The notes under the pieces: generated by a model
Databases searched by the model: none
What the model was told of the DNA's origin: nothing
Seen by the model: the letters and a program-made list of their open reading frames with translations, nothing else
Translations under genes and position numbers: made by a program
Source: Gammaproteobacteria bacterium
Lineage (GTDB): Bacteria; Pseudomonadota; Gammaproteobacteria; Eutrophobiales; Eutrophobiaceae
NCBI GenBank assembly: GCA_022826885.1
Contig: JAJDUB010000073.1
Coordinates: 1 to 64,000, forward strand
Length of the DNA stretch: 64,000 nucleotides
Direction: 5' to 3'
Shown: piece after piece, positions 47,467 to 58,867 of the stretch
Layout: the number at the start of each line of letters is the position of its first letter
How positions within the stretch are numbered: position 1 is the stretch's first letter

Positions 47467-49107
47467 ATGGACACCCTGCGTTTCATTCTCGTCCTGGCCC
47501 TGGCGCTGGTATCCATCATGCTGTGGGAAGCATGGCAACAGGACTACGGGTCTGCATCGTCCCGTTCAAACGGTCAGGCATCGGCGCCGGCAGACGAAGA
47601 TCCGGGAATTCCACAGATAAAGCCCGACGACCCGGCTACGGCGGATTTGCCGCGCGCAGACAGCGCGGCAGAGACGGGCGGCTCCCTGGTGACGGTTGAG
47701 ACGGATGTCATGCGCCTTGGAATCGACCGGGGCGGGACCATCGTGTATGCCGAACTGTCTGATTATCCGGTGTCCCTGGACAGAAAGGACGAGCCGTTTG
47801 TATTGCTGGATGACTCCGCTTCCCTGTACCACGTCATACAGAGCGGCATCGTCGGCGAGTCGGCGCCGACACACAAGGATACGTTCTCGGCGGAACGGCA
47901 GGTCTACACCCTGGACGCTGATGCGCAGATCCTGGAAGTGCCACTCAGGTGGACGTCCCCCGATGGCGTATCGGTAACCAAGGTATTCGAATTCGAGCGC
48001 GGCTCATACCGGATTCACCTCAGATACATCATCGAAAACGGGTCTGCCGGCGAATGGGAAGGCCGCCAGTACACCCAGATAAAACGGGATGATCCGTCCA
48101 GGGAAGGCAGGAAACTGATTTATACCTATACCGGTGCGGTGCTTTCCAGCCCTGACAACCGCTACGAAAAAATCAGTTTCGACGATATGGAGGACAAGGA
48201 TGAGGATGCGCAGATCAGCAACGGCTGGGCGGCCATGATACAGCATTATTTCCTGACGGCTGTTCTCCCTTCCGACACCCAGGCGGTGTACCGTTATTAC
48301 ACCCGCGCATTCTCTTCCCGGTATTATTCCATCGGCAGCGTTTCCCCGACCCTGCGCATCGCCCCCGGACAACAGGGGGAACTGACCGGCTACGTCTATA
48401 TCGGCCCGAAACAACAGTCCGTACTGGAAACCCTGGCGGAAGGACTGGAACTGACGGTTGACTACGGCTTCCTGTGGTTTCTTGCCAAACCCCTGTTCTG
48501 GTGCCTGGAGTGGCTGTACAGCCTGACCGGCAACTGGGGCTGGTCCATCATCCTGGTGACGATCCTGCTCAAGCTCCTGTTCTACCACTTGTCGGCCGCC
48601 GGTTACCGGTCCATGGCGAACATGCGCCGGGTGCAACCCCGCCTCATGGCCATCCGCGATCGCCACAAGGACGACCGCGCCCGCCTCAACCAGGCGATGA
48701 TGCAGATTTACAAGGAGGAGAAAATCAACCCGTTCGGCGGCTGCTTCCCGATCCTGGTACAGATTCCCGTGTTCCTCGCCCTGTACTGGGTGCTGCTGGA
48801 AAGCGTCGAACTGAGACAGGCCGACTTCATCTTCTGGCTCAAGGACCTGTCCAGCAAGGATCCGTTTTACGTGCTGCCGATCATCATGGGCGCCACCATG
48901 CTGATCCAGCAGAAACTGAATCCCGCCCCCATGGATCCCATGCAGGAAAAAGTGATGAAGGCCCTGCCGTTCGTCTTCACGGTATTCTTCGCGTTTTTTC
49001 CATCCGGGCTGGTGCTGTACTGGGTGACGAACAACATCCTGTCCATCGCCCAGCAGTGGCTGATCATGAGAAACCTGGAAAAAGAGGGACTTTCCGCTTC
49101 CAAGTGA
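47467..49107 (+). CDS. yidC: Membrane-protein insertase YidC
   Basis: Inserts and folds inner-membrane proteins with or without Sec. At 546 residues it matches E. coli YidC (548). The N-terminal helix is DTLRFILVLALALVSIML. A large periplasmic beta domain (about 60-330) follows, then five C-terminal helices starting about 345, with NWGWSIILVTILLK and the loop FGGCFPILVQIPVFLALYW. The ATG was preferred over a TTG three codons upstream. mnmE follows after 10 bp. Confidence 0.96.
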   Translation: MDTLRFILVLALALVSIMLWEAWQQDYGSASSRSNGQASAPADEDPGIPQIKPDDPATADLPRADSAAETGGSLVTVETDVMRLGIDRGGTIVYAELSDYPVSLDRKDEPFVLLDDSASLYHVIQSGIVGESAPTHKDTFSAERQVYTLDADAQILEVPLRWTSPDGVSVTKVFEFERGSYRIHLRYIIENGSAGEWEGRQYTQIKRDDPSREGRKLIYTYTGAVLSSPDNRYEKISFDDMEDKDEDAQISNGWAAMIQHYFLTAVLPSDTQAVYRYYTRAFSSRYYSIGSVSPTLRIAPGQQGELTGYVYIGPKQQSVLETLAEGLELTVDYGFLWFLAKPLFWCLEWLYSLTGNWGWSIILVTILLKLLFYHLSAAGYRSMANMRRVQPRLMAIRDRHKDDRARLNQAMMQIYKEEKINPFGGCFPILVQIPVFLALYWVLLESVELRQADFIFWLKDLSSKDPFYVLPIIMGATMLIQQKLNPAPMDPMQEKVMKALPFVFTVFFAFFPSGLVLYWVTNNILSIAQQWLIMRNLEKEGLSASK

Positions 49108-49117
49108 GGGGGCGCTC

Positions 49118-50482
49118 GTGGTCGGGAAGCCGGAACACGCAGATACCATCGCAGCCATCGCCACCGCGCCGGGGCAGGGAGGGGTGGGCATCGTAAAAAT
49201 TTCCGGCCCCGACAGCGGCAGCATCGTCTCGGAGTTGTGCCGGCTCAAGCCCGGTCACCGGGAAGCCCGGTACACGGCATTTTACGACGGGCAGGGCCAG
49301 GTTTTGGATCGCGGCCTGGCGCTGTTTTTCCGGGGCCCCGATTCCCATACCGGCGAAGACATTGCCGAGTTGCACGGACACGGCGGCCCGGTGGTCATGA
49401 ATCTCCTGTTGCAGCGGGTCCTGTCACTGGGCGCCCGTTACGCGCGTCCCGGGGAATTCAGCGAACGGGCCTTCCTGAACAACAAGATCGACCTGCTGCA
49501 GGCAGAAGCGGTGGCGGACCTGATCAGCAGCGCCTCCGAACAGGCGGCGCTGAGCGCGGTGCGTTCCATGGAGGGCGCGTTTTCCTCCCGGCTTGAAGAG
49601 TTGGCGAACAAGGTGATCGAACTGCGCATGTTTGTCGAAGCCACGCTGGATTTTCCCGAGGAGGAGATCGACTCCCTCGCGCAAACGGAGCTGCATGACC
49701 GTCTGGCGGACTGCCGTCAGTGCCTGGCAGATATTTCCGCCCGGGCGGAAACCGGCAGACTGCTGGCGGAAGGCCTGAAAATAGCGATCATCGGCAAACC
49801 CAACGCGGGGAAATCAAGCCTGCTGAACCGGCTGGCCGAGGTTGAGCGCGCCATTGTCTCGCCTCTGCCGGGCACAACCAGGGATACTATAGAGCAACAG
49901 ATCCTGATTGACGGCATACCGGTCAGCGTCATCGACACCGCGGGGATAAGAAAGGCCGGCGACCATATCGAACAGGAGGGAATCAGGCGCGCCCGGTCGG
50001 CGGCTGGCAGCGCAGACGTGGTGATACTCATAGCCGATGCGACCAGGGACGATATCCACGACCTTCAGGCTATCGCCGCGGACCTGGGAACGGAGAAAAA
50101 ACTGTTGTACGCATTCAACAAGATCGACCTGTCGGGTCAGGGGGCCGGCAGACCCGAACCGGCAAGCGCTGCACGGGAAATATATATCTCGGCAAAAACG
50201 GGCGCAGGGATAGACGAGTTGAAACGGGAAATAAAAGATATCGTGGCAGGGTCGGACTTTTCCGAGAACAGCTTCATTGCCCATACCCGCCACATCAACG
50301 TCCTGCGCATGGCCGGGGAGTTGCTGGAACAGGCCGCGGTGCAGTTCCGGCGCACACGGGCAGTCGAACTGTTCGCGGACGACCTGTCCCGGGTACAACG
50401 CACTCTTGGCGAGATCACCGGTGAGTATACAGCCGACGACCTGCTCGGCGAGATCTTCTCCCGGTTCTGTATCGGAAAATAG
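49118..50482 (+). CDS. mnmE: tRNA modification GTPase MnmE
   Basis: With MnmG it builds the cmnm5 group on U34 of several tRNAs. It starts with GTG. The N-terminal folate-binding domain begins ADTIAAIATAPGQGGVGIVK. The G domain has GKPNAGKSSL (G1), PLPGTTRD (G2), DTAGIR (G3) and FNKIDL (G4). The C-terminal CIGK motif is present. At 454 residues it matches E. coli MnmE (454). mnmG, often next, is not in this window. Confidence 0.96.
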   Translation: MVGKPEHADTIAAIATAPGQGGVGIVKISGPDSGSIVSELCRLKPGHREARYTAFYDGQGQVLDRGLALFFRGPDSHTGEDIAELHGHGGPVVMNLLLQRVLSLGARYARPGEFSERAFLNNKIDLLQAEAVADLISSASEQAALSAVRSMEGAFSSRLEELANKVIELRMFVEATLDFPEEEIDSLAQTELHDRLADCRQCLADISARAETGRLLAEGLKIAIIGKPNAGKSSLLNRLAEVERAIVSPLPGTTRDTIEQQILIDGIPVSVIDTAGIRKAGDHIEQEGIRRARSAAGSADVVILIADATRDDIHDLQAIAADLGTEKKLLYAFNKIDLSGQGAGRPEPASAAREIYISAKTGAGIDELKREIKDIVAGSDFSENSFIAHTRHINVLRMAGELLEQAAVQFRRTRAVELFADDLSRVQRTLGEITGEYTADDLLGEIFSRFCIGK

Positions 50483-50500
50483 TCCCTTGGGGATAAGGAG

Positions 50501-50604
50501 CAGGTTTGGACAGGCATTTTAAGGCACGCTGTGAATACGTCCCTGTACGCTTTATCATCCGCTGTCCCTGCGGATGACATCCTTAAAATGCCTGTCCAAA
50601 CCTG
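50501..50604. repeat. 104-bp palindromic element with 24-bp perfect terminal inverted repeats
   Basis: The outer arms (50501-50524 and 50581-50604) are perfect inverted repeats beginning CAGGTTTGGACAGGCATT. The centre contains another hairpin TCATCCGC/GCGGATGA. No gene inside. Size and form suggest a MITE-like or large REP element. Confidence 0.8.
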
Positions 50605-50631
50605 CCTCCAGACATCGGACCCTATGGATAA

Positions 50632-51630
50632 ATGATCGACCAAATCTACGTCGAGGAGGCCCTGCTCGATCATCCGCGGGCGCGCGCTATCATGCAGCGG
50701 TTTCCGGATGCGTCGGTGACGACATGTGCCCGTTATGGCGAGATTTTCAACCGCAGGGCGCAGAACTTCCGCCTGCAGAAGATTAGTCCAGCATTGATCC
50801 TGGCGGAGAAGTTTTCCGGTCACGTACTGCCTTCTCCGCCTGAATACGCCATCGGCGGCGACCTGAATTATTACTTCTCCCACATGCTGAATTGCGTCTA
50901 CGACTGCCGTTACTGTTTTCTGCAGGGCATGTACCAGTCGGCGCACTACGTTGTTTTCGTCAACTACGAGGACTTTATTCAGGCCATTGTTGACAAGATC
51001 CGGGCGGCGGGTGATGCCTCGGCGCATTTCTTTTCCGGTTACGACTGCGACAGCCTGGCCCTGGACCCGGTAACGGGTTTCGTAAAGGAATTCCTGCCCC
51101 TGTTCAGGGATCATCCGCAGGCGCTGCTGGAATTGCGCACCAAGAGTACGCAAATCAGGTCGTTACTGGATCTGGAACCCATACCCAACTGCATTGTCGC
51201 TTACAGTTTCACGCCGGCTGAAATCGCCGAAGCCATTGAATACAAGGCGCCGCCGGTAAGCAAGCGGCTGCAGGCACTGCAACGCCTGCAGGTGCGCGGC
51301 TGGCGCATCGGGTTGCGTTTTGACCCGTTGATTTACCAGGAGGGCGTATCGGAACAGTACGAGCGGCTGTTCACGCAGGTGTTTGCAGCCGTCGATTCGG
51401 CGCTGTTACACTCAGTCAGCCTGGGGAGTTTCCGCCTTCCCAAGGCGTATTACCGGTCCCTGGCGCGGCTGTATCCGGACGAAGTCCTGTTTGCATCGCC
51501 GCTGGAGGAGACCGGCGACGGGATGGTCACGTACCGGGACAGAATACGCGAGGACCTGTTGTCTTTTTGCAGAGACGCCCTGCTGAAATACATCCCGGAG
51601 GATAAATTCTTCCCCTGCGAACCTCTGTAA
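50632..51630 (+). CDS. Spore photoproduct lyase-like radical SAM protein
   Basis: A 332-residue radical SAM enzyme. The 4Fe-4S motif is C88-x3-C92-x2-C95 (NCVYDCRYCFLQ). A further Cys, C139 in GYDCDSLALD, sits 44 residues after the last cluster cysteine. In Bacillus SPL the cluster cysteines are C90/C94/C97 and the catalytic Cys is C141, so all four have the same spacing. SPL repairs thymine dimers of spore DNA by a radical reaction. This organism shows no sporulation genes here, so the true substrate (spore-type photoproduct or something else) is open. It follows mnmE after a palindromic element. Confidence 0.85.
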   Translation: MIDQIYVEEALLDHPRARAIMQRFPDASVTTCARYGEIFNRRAQNFRLQKISPALILAEKFSGHVLPSPPEYAIGGDLNYYFSHMLNCVYDCRYCFLQGMYQSAHYVVFVNYEDFIQAIVDKIRAAGDASAHFFSGYDCDSLALDPVTGFVKEFLPLFRDHPQALLELRTKSTQIRSLLDLEPIPNCIVAYSFTPAEIAEAIEYKAPPVSKRLQALQRLQVRGWRIGLRFDPLIYQEGVSEQYERLFTQVFAAVDSALLHSVSLGSFRLPKAYYRSLARLYPDEVLFASPLEETGDGMVTYRDRIREDLLSFCRDALLKYIPEDKFFPCEPL

Positions 51631-51636
51631 TATCCT

Positions 51637-51680
51637 GGGGTCAGAGTAAAAATTCTTTCAGAATTTCTTACTCTGACCCC
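51637..51680. repeat. 44-bp inverted-repeat element, copy 2
   Basis: Exact reverse complement of the element at 6600-6643. It lies between the convergent radical SAM gene and glnE, where it could act as a terminator in both directions. Confidence 0.9.
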
Positions 51681-51698
51681 TGAATTTGCCGTTGCCGG

Positions 51699-54311
51699 CT
51701 ACCCGACCAGCCGGGTGAACGCTTCCCTGACCCTGGTCCTGGTTTCCAGGAACTCTTCCATGAATTCCCCGGTGCGGTCTTCGGCGAAGCCCATGCCTCT
51801 GGACAAAACCGCGTTCTGTTTAGGGTCGGCAGGGATTGTGCTGCTGGGTTTCAAATCTATCAGGCGCATGCAGATCTCCGCCTGTTTCAGGAAATTATAG
51901 GCTTTCAGCAATAACCCTGCAGTGTCGGTGTCGATGAAGTTCAACTCCGACAGGCGTTTCAAAGCCATTCGGGTGCTGGCAGTCTGCAGGTCCGCATGGT
52001 TTTTGCCGTGGCTGAGCTGCAAATAATGAGTAATGAAATCAATATCCATGATCCCGCCCTTGCCACGCTTGATTTCATGCTTGTGGCGCGGACTGCCCAG
52101 CGTCTCCTCGATCAGTTCGCGCATTTTCACGATCTCGTCCTGCAGCAATTCACCGTCGTAGTCACCGTAGATGGAACCGGAGATAGCCTGCAACGCCTCC
52201 TGTCCCATGCCATGGGGGTCATAGATGGGCCGGCAGCGCGTCATCATCTGCCGCTCCCAGATCGCCCGGTCCGACCGATGATAATCGATAAAGGAATCCA
52301 TCGGCGTAATCAAAGATCCGGAGGTGCCGTGAGGTCGCAGGCGCATGTCCACTTCGTATAGCAGGCCGGCAGGGGATATCCTGGCCAGACGGCGCATCAA
52401 TCCCTGGAGCTCGCGGGCAACCTCGGTCGTGTCGCCGGCGGATTTCGTCCGGTACAGGAATATCAGGTCCAGGTCGGAACCGAATATCATCTCATGCCCT
52501 GCCATCCTGCCCATACCCAGCACCGCCACATTGTCAAACAACTGACGATTTGTCCCGGACAGCTGTCTGATCATGAAACTGAAGACACACTCAGCCAGCA
52601 GGGTTAGATTTTTTTCAATTTCGGCAAGCGCCATCTCTCCCTGCAAGAAACGGATGAGCAACAACAACATCCATTGGTTTTTTATTGATGACAGGACGTT
52701 CAGTCCCTGTTCGATATTCCGTTTGAACCCTTTCACCTGTAACGTCCGCATCATCTCATCGGCGTTGATTGGTTTATCCCGGTAATTGTCGATCAGCTCG
52801 GTAATTTCATACCCCCGGAAAAAAATATACCGGGTGAAATACCAGCTGGCGCCGAAAATATTGATAATCAGATTCTTGTCCTCCGGCCTGTCCCCCCATT
52901 GTTCCTTCTCGCACAATTCGTTCCAGCGGGTGAAACTGACTTCCGCCTGCACCTTGTTCCAGGCACCGGCATACGTGACATGAGGGCGTTCATCGCCCTC
53001 GGCACTGTCTTTGGCCTCGGGCAGTACCTTTTCAAAGTATTTCTCGGCAATCTTGCGGTTGGCGTTAAGGCATTGTTCAAAATTTGCCAGGATTTCATCA
53101 TCCGTCCTGCCTTCCATGTTCAGGGAACGCGCTATCGTGATCCTGCCGGCTGCATCATCCGGCAAGGCATGGACCTGTTTCTCATCCGCCATCTGCAAGC
53201 GGTTTTCCAGACGGCGCAGGAACAGGTAGGCAGCCCTGAGCTCCTGTTCGTCTTCAGGGCTGATAAAATTCAGCTTGCGCAGGCTCTCCAGTACCTCCAG
53301 GGTATTGGTTGTGCGCAATTCGGCGTGCCTTGCCGCACTGATCAGTTGCAGTATCTGGACAAAAAACTCGATGTCCCTGATGCCGCCCCGGCCCAGCTTG
53401 ACGTGCCATTGGCCGCTGCGCGCCCGGACCCTGGCCATCTCCCCCTTGATAGCCACAAACCGCTCCAGGTCCGCGGCACTCATGGAACGTATGAACACAA
53501 AGGGACGCAACCGGGTAAGGAGTTCCTCGCCAAGCATTTCATTGCCCGCAACACACCGGGCGCGTAACCAGGTCAGCCGCTCCCAGGCTTCCGTGCTCGC
53601 CTGGTAATAGTTCTCCGTCTCGTCCACGGACAGAAACAGGGGCCCGCTCTTCCCCCAGGGCCGCAGTTTCAGGTCGACCCGGTATAAAAATCCGCCGTGT
53701 GTGGTTTGCTCCAGCAGCCTGGTAAACTGCCTAAGTCCGTTTGACAGCGTCCTCTGTAATTCGTGGGAATCGGCGTCGCCGATTTCATCGTAGTTGCTGC
53801 TTGCGAATATCAGGTCAACGTCTGAACTGTAATTCAGCTCACTTGCTCCCAGTTTTCCCAGGGCAAAGACACAGACGTTTTGTCCGATGGAGATCCCGTG
53901 ATCCCCGCTGAAGCTTAAGGCAAATGCCTTGTTGAGGATCAAGTCGGCCAGCAGACTCAACCTGTCAAGCACAATTTCATACGGATATCCGCCGGACACG
54001 TCCATCCAGGTTATTTTCAACAACTGCTCGTATTTGAAACGCCGCAAATCCTCAGGCCCATGGATACCGTCCAGTTGTCCGGAGTTAATTTCACAGGACT
54101 CGCCCAACAGGCGAACGGTATGCGGATACCGGCAGATATAATTGAACAGGAAGTTTGAGTAGCCGATGATGTTGATGAAATCAGCCGCCAGGGATGCCGG
54201 TAACCGGTCCATTTCCCTGCTCAGTTCGGCATCCTGCCGCATCCTGTCGAACCGGAGCGCGGCAGTCTCAGGGTCAGGCGCGGCGGCGATCAAGTGCTGG
54301 AAGTCTGTCAT
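51699..54311 (-). CDS. glnE: Glutamine synthetase adenylyltransferase/deadenylylase
   Basis: Controls glutamine synthetase by adding or removing AMP. It has two nucleotidyltransferase domains, each with its GSDxD-type motif: SSDVDLIFAS (about residue 165, deadenylylase) and GSDLDLIFLY (about 615, adenylylase). Helical regulatory domains lie between and after. At 870 residues it is shorter than E. coli GlnE (946), mostly at the N-terminus. In its usual role it receives signals from PII (GlnB). It is downstream of thiC on the same strand, separated by a repeat. Confidence 0.95.
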   Translation of the reverse strand: MTDFQHLIAAAPDPETAALRFDRMRQDAELSREMDRLPASLAADFINIIGYSNFLFNYICRYPHTVRLLGESCEINSGQLDGIHGPEDLRRFKYEQLLKITWMDVSGGYPYEIVLDRLSLLADLILNKAFALSFSGDHGISIGQNVCVFALGKLGASELNYSSDVDLIFASSNYDEIGDADSHELQRTLSNGLRQFTRLLEQTTHGGFLYRVDLKLRPWGKSGPLFLSVDETENYYQASTEAWERLTWLRARCVAGNEMLGEELLTRLRPFVFIRSMSAADLERFVAIKGEMARVRARSGQWHVKLGRGGIRDIEFFVQILQLISAARHAELRTTNTLEVLESLRKLNFISPEDEQELRAAYLFLRRLENRLQMADEKQVHALPDDAAGRITIARSLNMEGRTDDEILANFEQCLNANRKIAEKYFEKVLPEAKDSAEGDERPHVTYAGAWNKVQAEVSFTRWNELCEKEQWGDRPEDKNLIINIFGASWYFTRYIFFRGYEITELIDNYRDKPINADEMMRTLQVKGFKRNIEQGLNVLSSIKNQWMLLLLIRFLQGEMALAEIEKNLTLLAECVFSFMIRQLSGTNRQLFDNVAVLGMGRMAGHEMIFGSDLDLIFLYRTKSAGDTTEVARELQGLMRRLARISPAGLLYEVDMRLRPHGTSGSLITPMDSFIDYHRSDRAIWERQMMTRCRPIYDPHGMGQEALQAISGSIYGDYDGELLQDEIVKMRELIEETLGSPRHKHEIKRGKGGIMDIDFITHYLQLSHGKNHADLQTASTRMALKRLSELNFIDTDTAGLLLKAYNFLKQAEICMRLIDLKPSSTIPADPKQNAVLSRGMGFAEDRTGEFMEEFLETRTRVREAFTRLVG

Positions 54312-54317
54312 TTATAT

Positions 54318-54452
54318 ATCCGCAGATGACGCAGATGAACGCAGATTATTTTCAGGGTTTTCATGATTTTTACTGTTGTTATCGTAATTGCGGACATATG
54401 GTAGATAACAAAAGCTTACAAACATCTGCGTTAATCTGCGTCATCTGCGGAT
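54318..54452. repeat. Inverted repeat of GCAGATGACGCAGAT type, copy 1
   Basis: Arms at 54318-54346 and 54424-54452 are near-perfect inverted repeats built from ATCCGCAGATGACGCAGAT units, with an AT-rich centre. A shorter copy of the same family lies at 58792-58866. It fills most of the glnE-thiC gap; no gene is seen there. Confidence 0.8.
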
Positions 54453-54485
54453 GAATCCCTGCGTAGGCTGCAGAAATAACGTATC

Positions 54486-56775
<2,290 letters not shown>

Positions 56776-56786
56776 GGGCTACTCTG

Positions 56787-56808
56787 GGGACGGATTTAAA
56801 TCCGTCCC
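56787..56808. repeat. 22-bp perfect palindrome, second copy
   Basis: The same GGGACGG-ATTTAAAT-CCGTCCC palindrome as at 6557-6580. It lies 11 bp after the rhodanese stop, between it and tolC. Confidence 0.85.
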
Positions 56809-56841
56809 TGCCATACTTGATAGAAACTGTTTAATGTGACA

Positions 56842-58164
56842 ATGAGAAGGTACCTGCAAGTTCTGCGTGCTGTTTTATTCTTTACCTGCGCTAATGCCGC
56901 TTACGCGGTCGACCTGATGGAAATTTACGGGCATGCCCTGGACAGCGACCCGCAATACCGGCAGGTTGCCGCGACGAAACGGGCGGTCATGGAACAACGG
57001 CCCCAGGCCCTGGCGCAACTGCTGCCGTCACTTTCATTCAGCGCCAACGCCTTCACCAATGAGCAGGAAATAGACAGTATTTTCAACCCCATAGACCAGC
57101 AGGGTAAAGTGACCTTCGGCAGCCACGGATACAGCCTTGATCTCACCCAACCGCTGTTCCGGGGTGACAGGATTATCCAGTACCTGCAGGCAGGCAACCA
57201 GATAAAGCAGGCGGACGCGGAATTGATTGCAGCCGAACAGGACCTGATACTGCGCACCACGACGGCTTATTTCGAGGTATTGGCCGCCTATGACAACTTG
57301 GGTTTTGCCGAAGCGGAAAAAAAATCCCTGAGCCGGCAACTGGACCAGGCGAAACAGCGCTTTGACGTAGGTTTGACGGCCATCACGGACGTACAGGAAG
57401 CCCAGGCCGGCTATGACCGGGCATTCGCCGCGGAAATTGAGGCAAGGAATAACGTGGACAATTCCACGGAATCCCTGCGCGAGATTACCGGCGCCTATTT
57501 TTCCGGACTGGCAACCCTCGGGGAAACCATGCCGCTGTTAAGCCCGCAACCCGAGGAAATCGAGACATGGACCGGCGCCGCGCTGGAGCAGAACCTGAAC
57601 GTGCTTGCCGCCCAGCACGCAGTGGATAACGCGCGCCGGGAAATAAAACGCCAGCAGGCCGGGCACCTGCCCACGCTGGACATGGTTGCCCGGCACAGCC
57701 TGGATGAAACCGGCGGGCGCTTCGGCTCTTATGAAAGTACAACCTCCTCGGTAGGGGTCCAGCTTAACGTTCCGATATTCCAGGGAGGCTATGTCAACTC
57801 GCGGGTCCGGGAGACCCATGAACGGCTCAATGCCGAACTGGAAAGGCTGGAACAGGCGCGCAGAAACGCGCAACGCCTGACGCGCCAGGCCTACCTGGGT
57901 GTGATTTCCGGGATCAGCCGGGTGAATGCGCTGAAACAGGCCGTGGTCTCCAGTGAAACCGCGTTACAGGCTACCGAAGCCGGCTTTGAAGTCGGTACCC
58001 GCACTGCAGTGGACGTTGTCGCGGCGGAACGGGCCACCTCCCAGGCCAGGCGGGATTACGCCCGGGCCCGTTATGACTACCTGCTGGATACTTTACGGCT
58101 GAAACAGGCCTCCGGCAGCCTGTCGGCGGAAGACCTGTCACAGGTGAATCGCTGGTTGAACTGA
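56842..58164 (+). CDS. tolC: TolC family outer-membrane channel protein
   Basis: A 440-residue outer-membrane efflux protein with a signal peptide (about 1-22, ending ANAAYA). Two homologous halves of long alpha-helices and barrel strands are seen, e.g. LPSLSFSANAFTNEQ and LNVPIFQGGYVNSRVRE, typical of the TolC trimer. It serves type I secretion and multidrug pumps. A GTG lies two codons upstream of the chosen ATG. No pump genes are adjacent. Confidence 0.93.
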   Translation: MRRYLQVLRAVLFFTCANAAYAVDLMEIYGHALDSDPQYRQVAATKRAVMEQRPQALAQLLPSLSFSANAFTNEQEIDSIFNPIDQQGKVTFGSHGYSLDLTQPLFRGDRIIQYLQAGNQIKQADAELIAAEQDLILRTTTAYFEVLAAYDNLGFAEAEKKSLSRQLDQAKQRFDVGLTAITDVQEAQAGYDRAFAAEIEARNNVDNSTESLREITGAYFSGLATLGETMPLLSPQPEEIETWTGAALEQNLNVLAAQHAVDNARREIKRQQAGHLPTLDMVARHSLDETGGRFGSYESTTSSVGVQLNVPIFQGGYVNSRVRETHERLNAELERLEQARRNAQRLTRQAYLGVISGISRVNALKQAVVSSETALQATEAGFEVGTRTAVDVVAAERATSQARRDYARARYDYLLDTLRLKQASGSLSAEDLSQVNRWLN

Positions 58165-58212
58165 CGGAATGTCCCGCGCCGTAATACACATGGCGCAGCA
58201 AACATTTAAGAC

Positions 58213-58791
58213 ATGCAAGCTAAAACTGAAAATTACACGTCTCTCTGTGACGCCGGAAATTCAGTACTGATGGTTATCGACATCCAGACGGAACTGACTG
58301 CAGTGATGCCCGTCAAGGTCCTGGCCAGGCTGCAGCGCAACACGGGGTTGCTGGTCAATACCGCCGCCAGGCTGGCGCTCCCGGTATTCGCAACGGAACG
58401 CTCTCCCGAGGACCTGGGCGTCATGGAGCCTGAAATCCGGAAACTGTTGCCGCAGGCAGCAAATCTCTATGAAAAGACCACGTTTTCCTGCCTGGGAGCC
58501 AAGAACTTCGCCGGGGACCTGACTGCCACCAAGAGAAAACAGGCCATCCTGGTGGGTATGGAAGCCCATGTCTGCATATTGCAAACGGCGCTCGACCTGC
58601 ATAACCGGGGTTACGTGGTCTTCGTGGTGGCCGATGCGGTATGCTCCCGGCAAAGGGAAAATTACGAAACCGCACTACGGCGCCTGGGGAGAGCGGGGAT
58701 TATCATCTGCGATGCGGAGTCCGTGCTGTTCGAATGGATACGCGGCGCCGACGAACAACTGTCCCGGGAAGTACAATCCTTACTGCGTTAA
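58213..58791 (+). CDS. Isochorismatase-like cysteine hydrolase
   Basis: A 192-residue hydrolase of the isochorismatase-like fold. The catalytic triad is visible: D23 (VIDIQTEL), K88 (YEKTTFS) and C121 (EAHVCILQT), followed by the conserved TALDLHNRGYVVFVVADAV block. The family includes nicotinamidases and enzymes of the YcaC type; the overall pattern fits YcaC-like proteins better than nicotinamidase because the metal-binding motif of nicotinamidases is missing. Substrate unknown. Confidence 0.88.
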   Translation: MQAKTENYTSLCDAGNSVLMVIDIQTELTAVMPVKVLARLQRNTGLLVNTAARLALPVFATERSPEDLGVMEPEIRKLLPQAANLYEKTTFSCLGAKNFAGDLTATKRKQAILVGMEAHVCILQTALDLHNRGYVVFVVADAVCSRQRENYETALRRLGRAGIIICDAESVLFEWIRGADEQLSREVQSLLR

Positions 58792-58866
58792 TTATCCGCA
58801 GATGACGCAGATGAACGCAGATAAAACAGGAAATAATCTGCGCTAATCTGCGTCATCTGCGGATAA
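58792..58866. repeat. Inverted repeat of GCAGATGACGCAGAT type, copy 2
   Basis: Two near-perfect arms (58792-58822 and 58836-58866) with a 13-bp loop, made of the same TTATCCGCAGATGACGCAG units as 54318-54452. It sits between the convergent hydrolase gene and glmS and would form a strong hairpin. Confidence 0.8.
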
Positions 58867-58867
58867 A

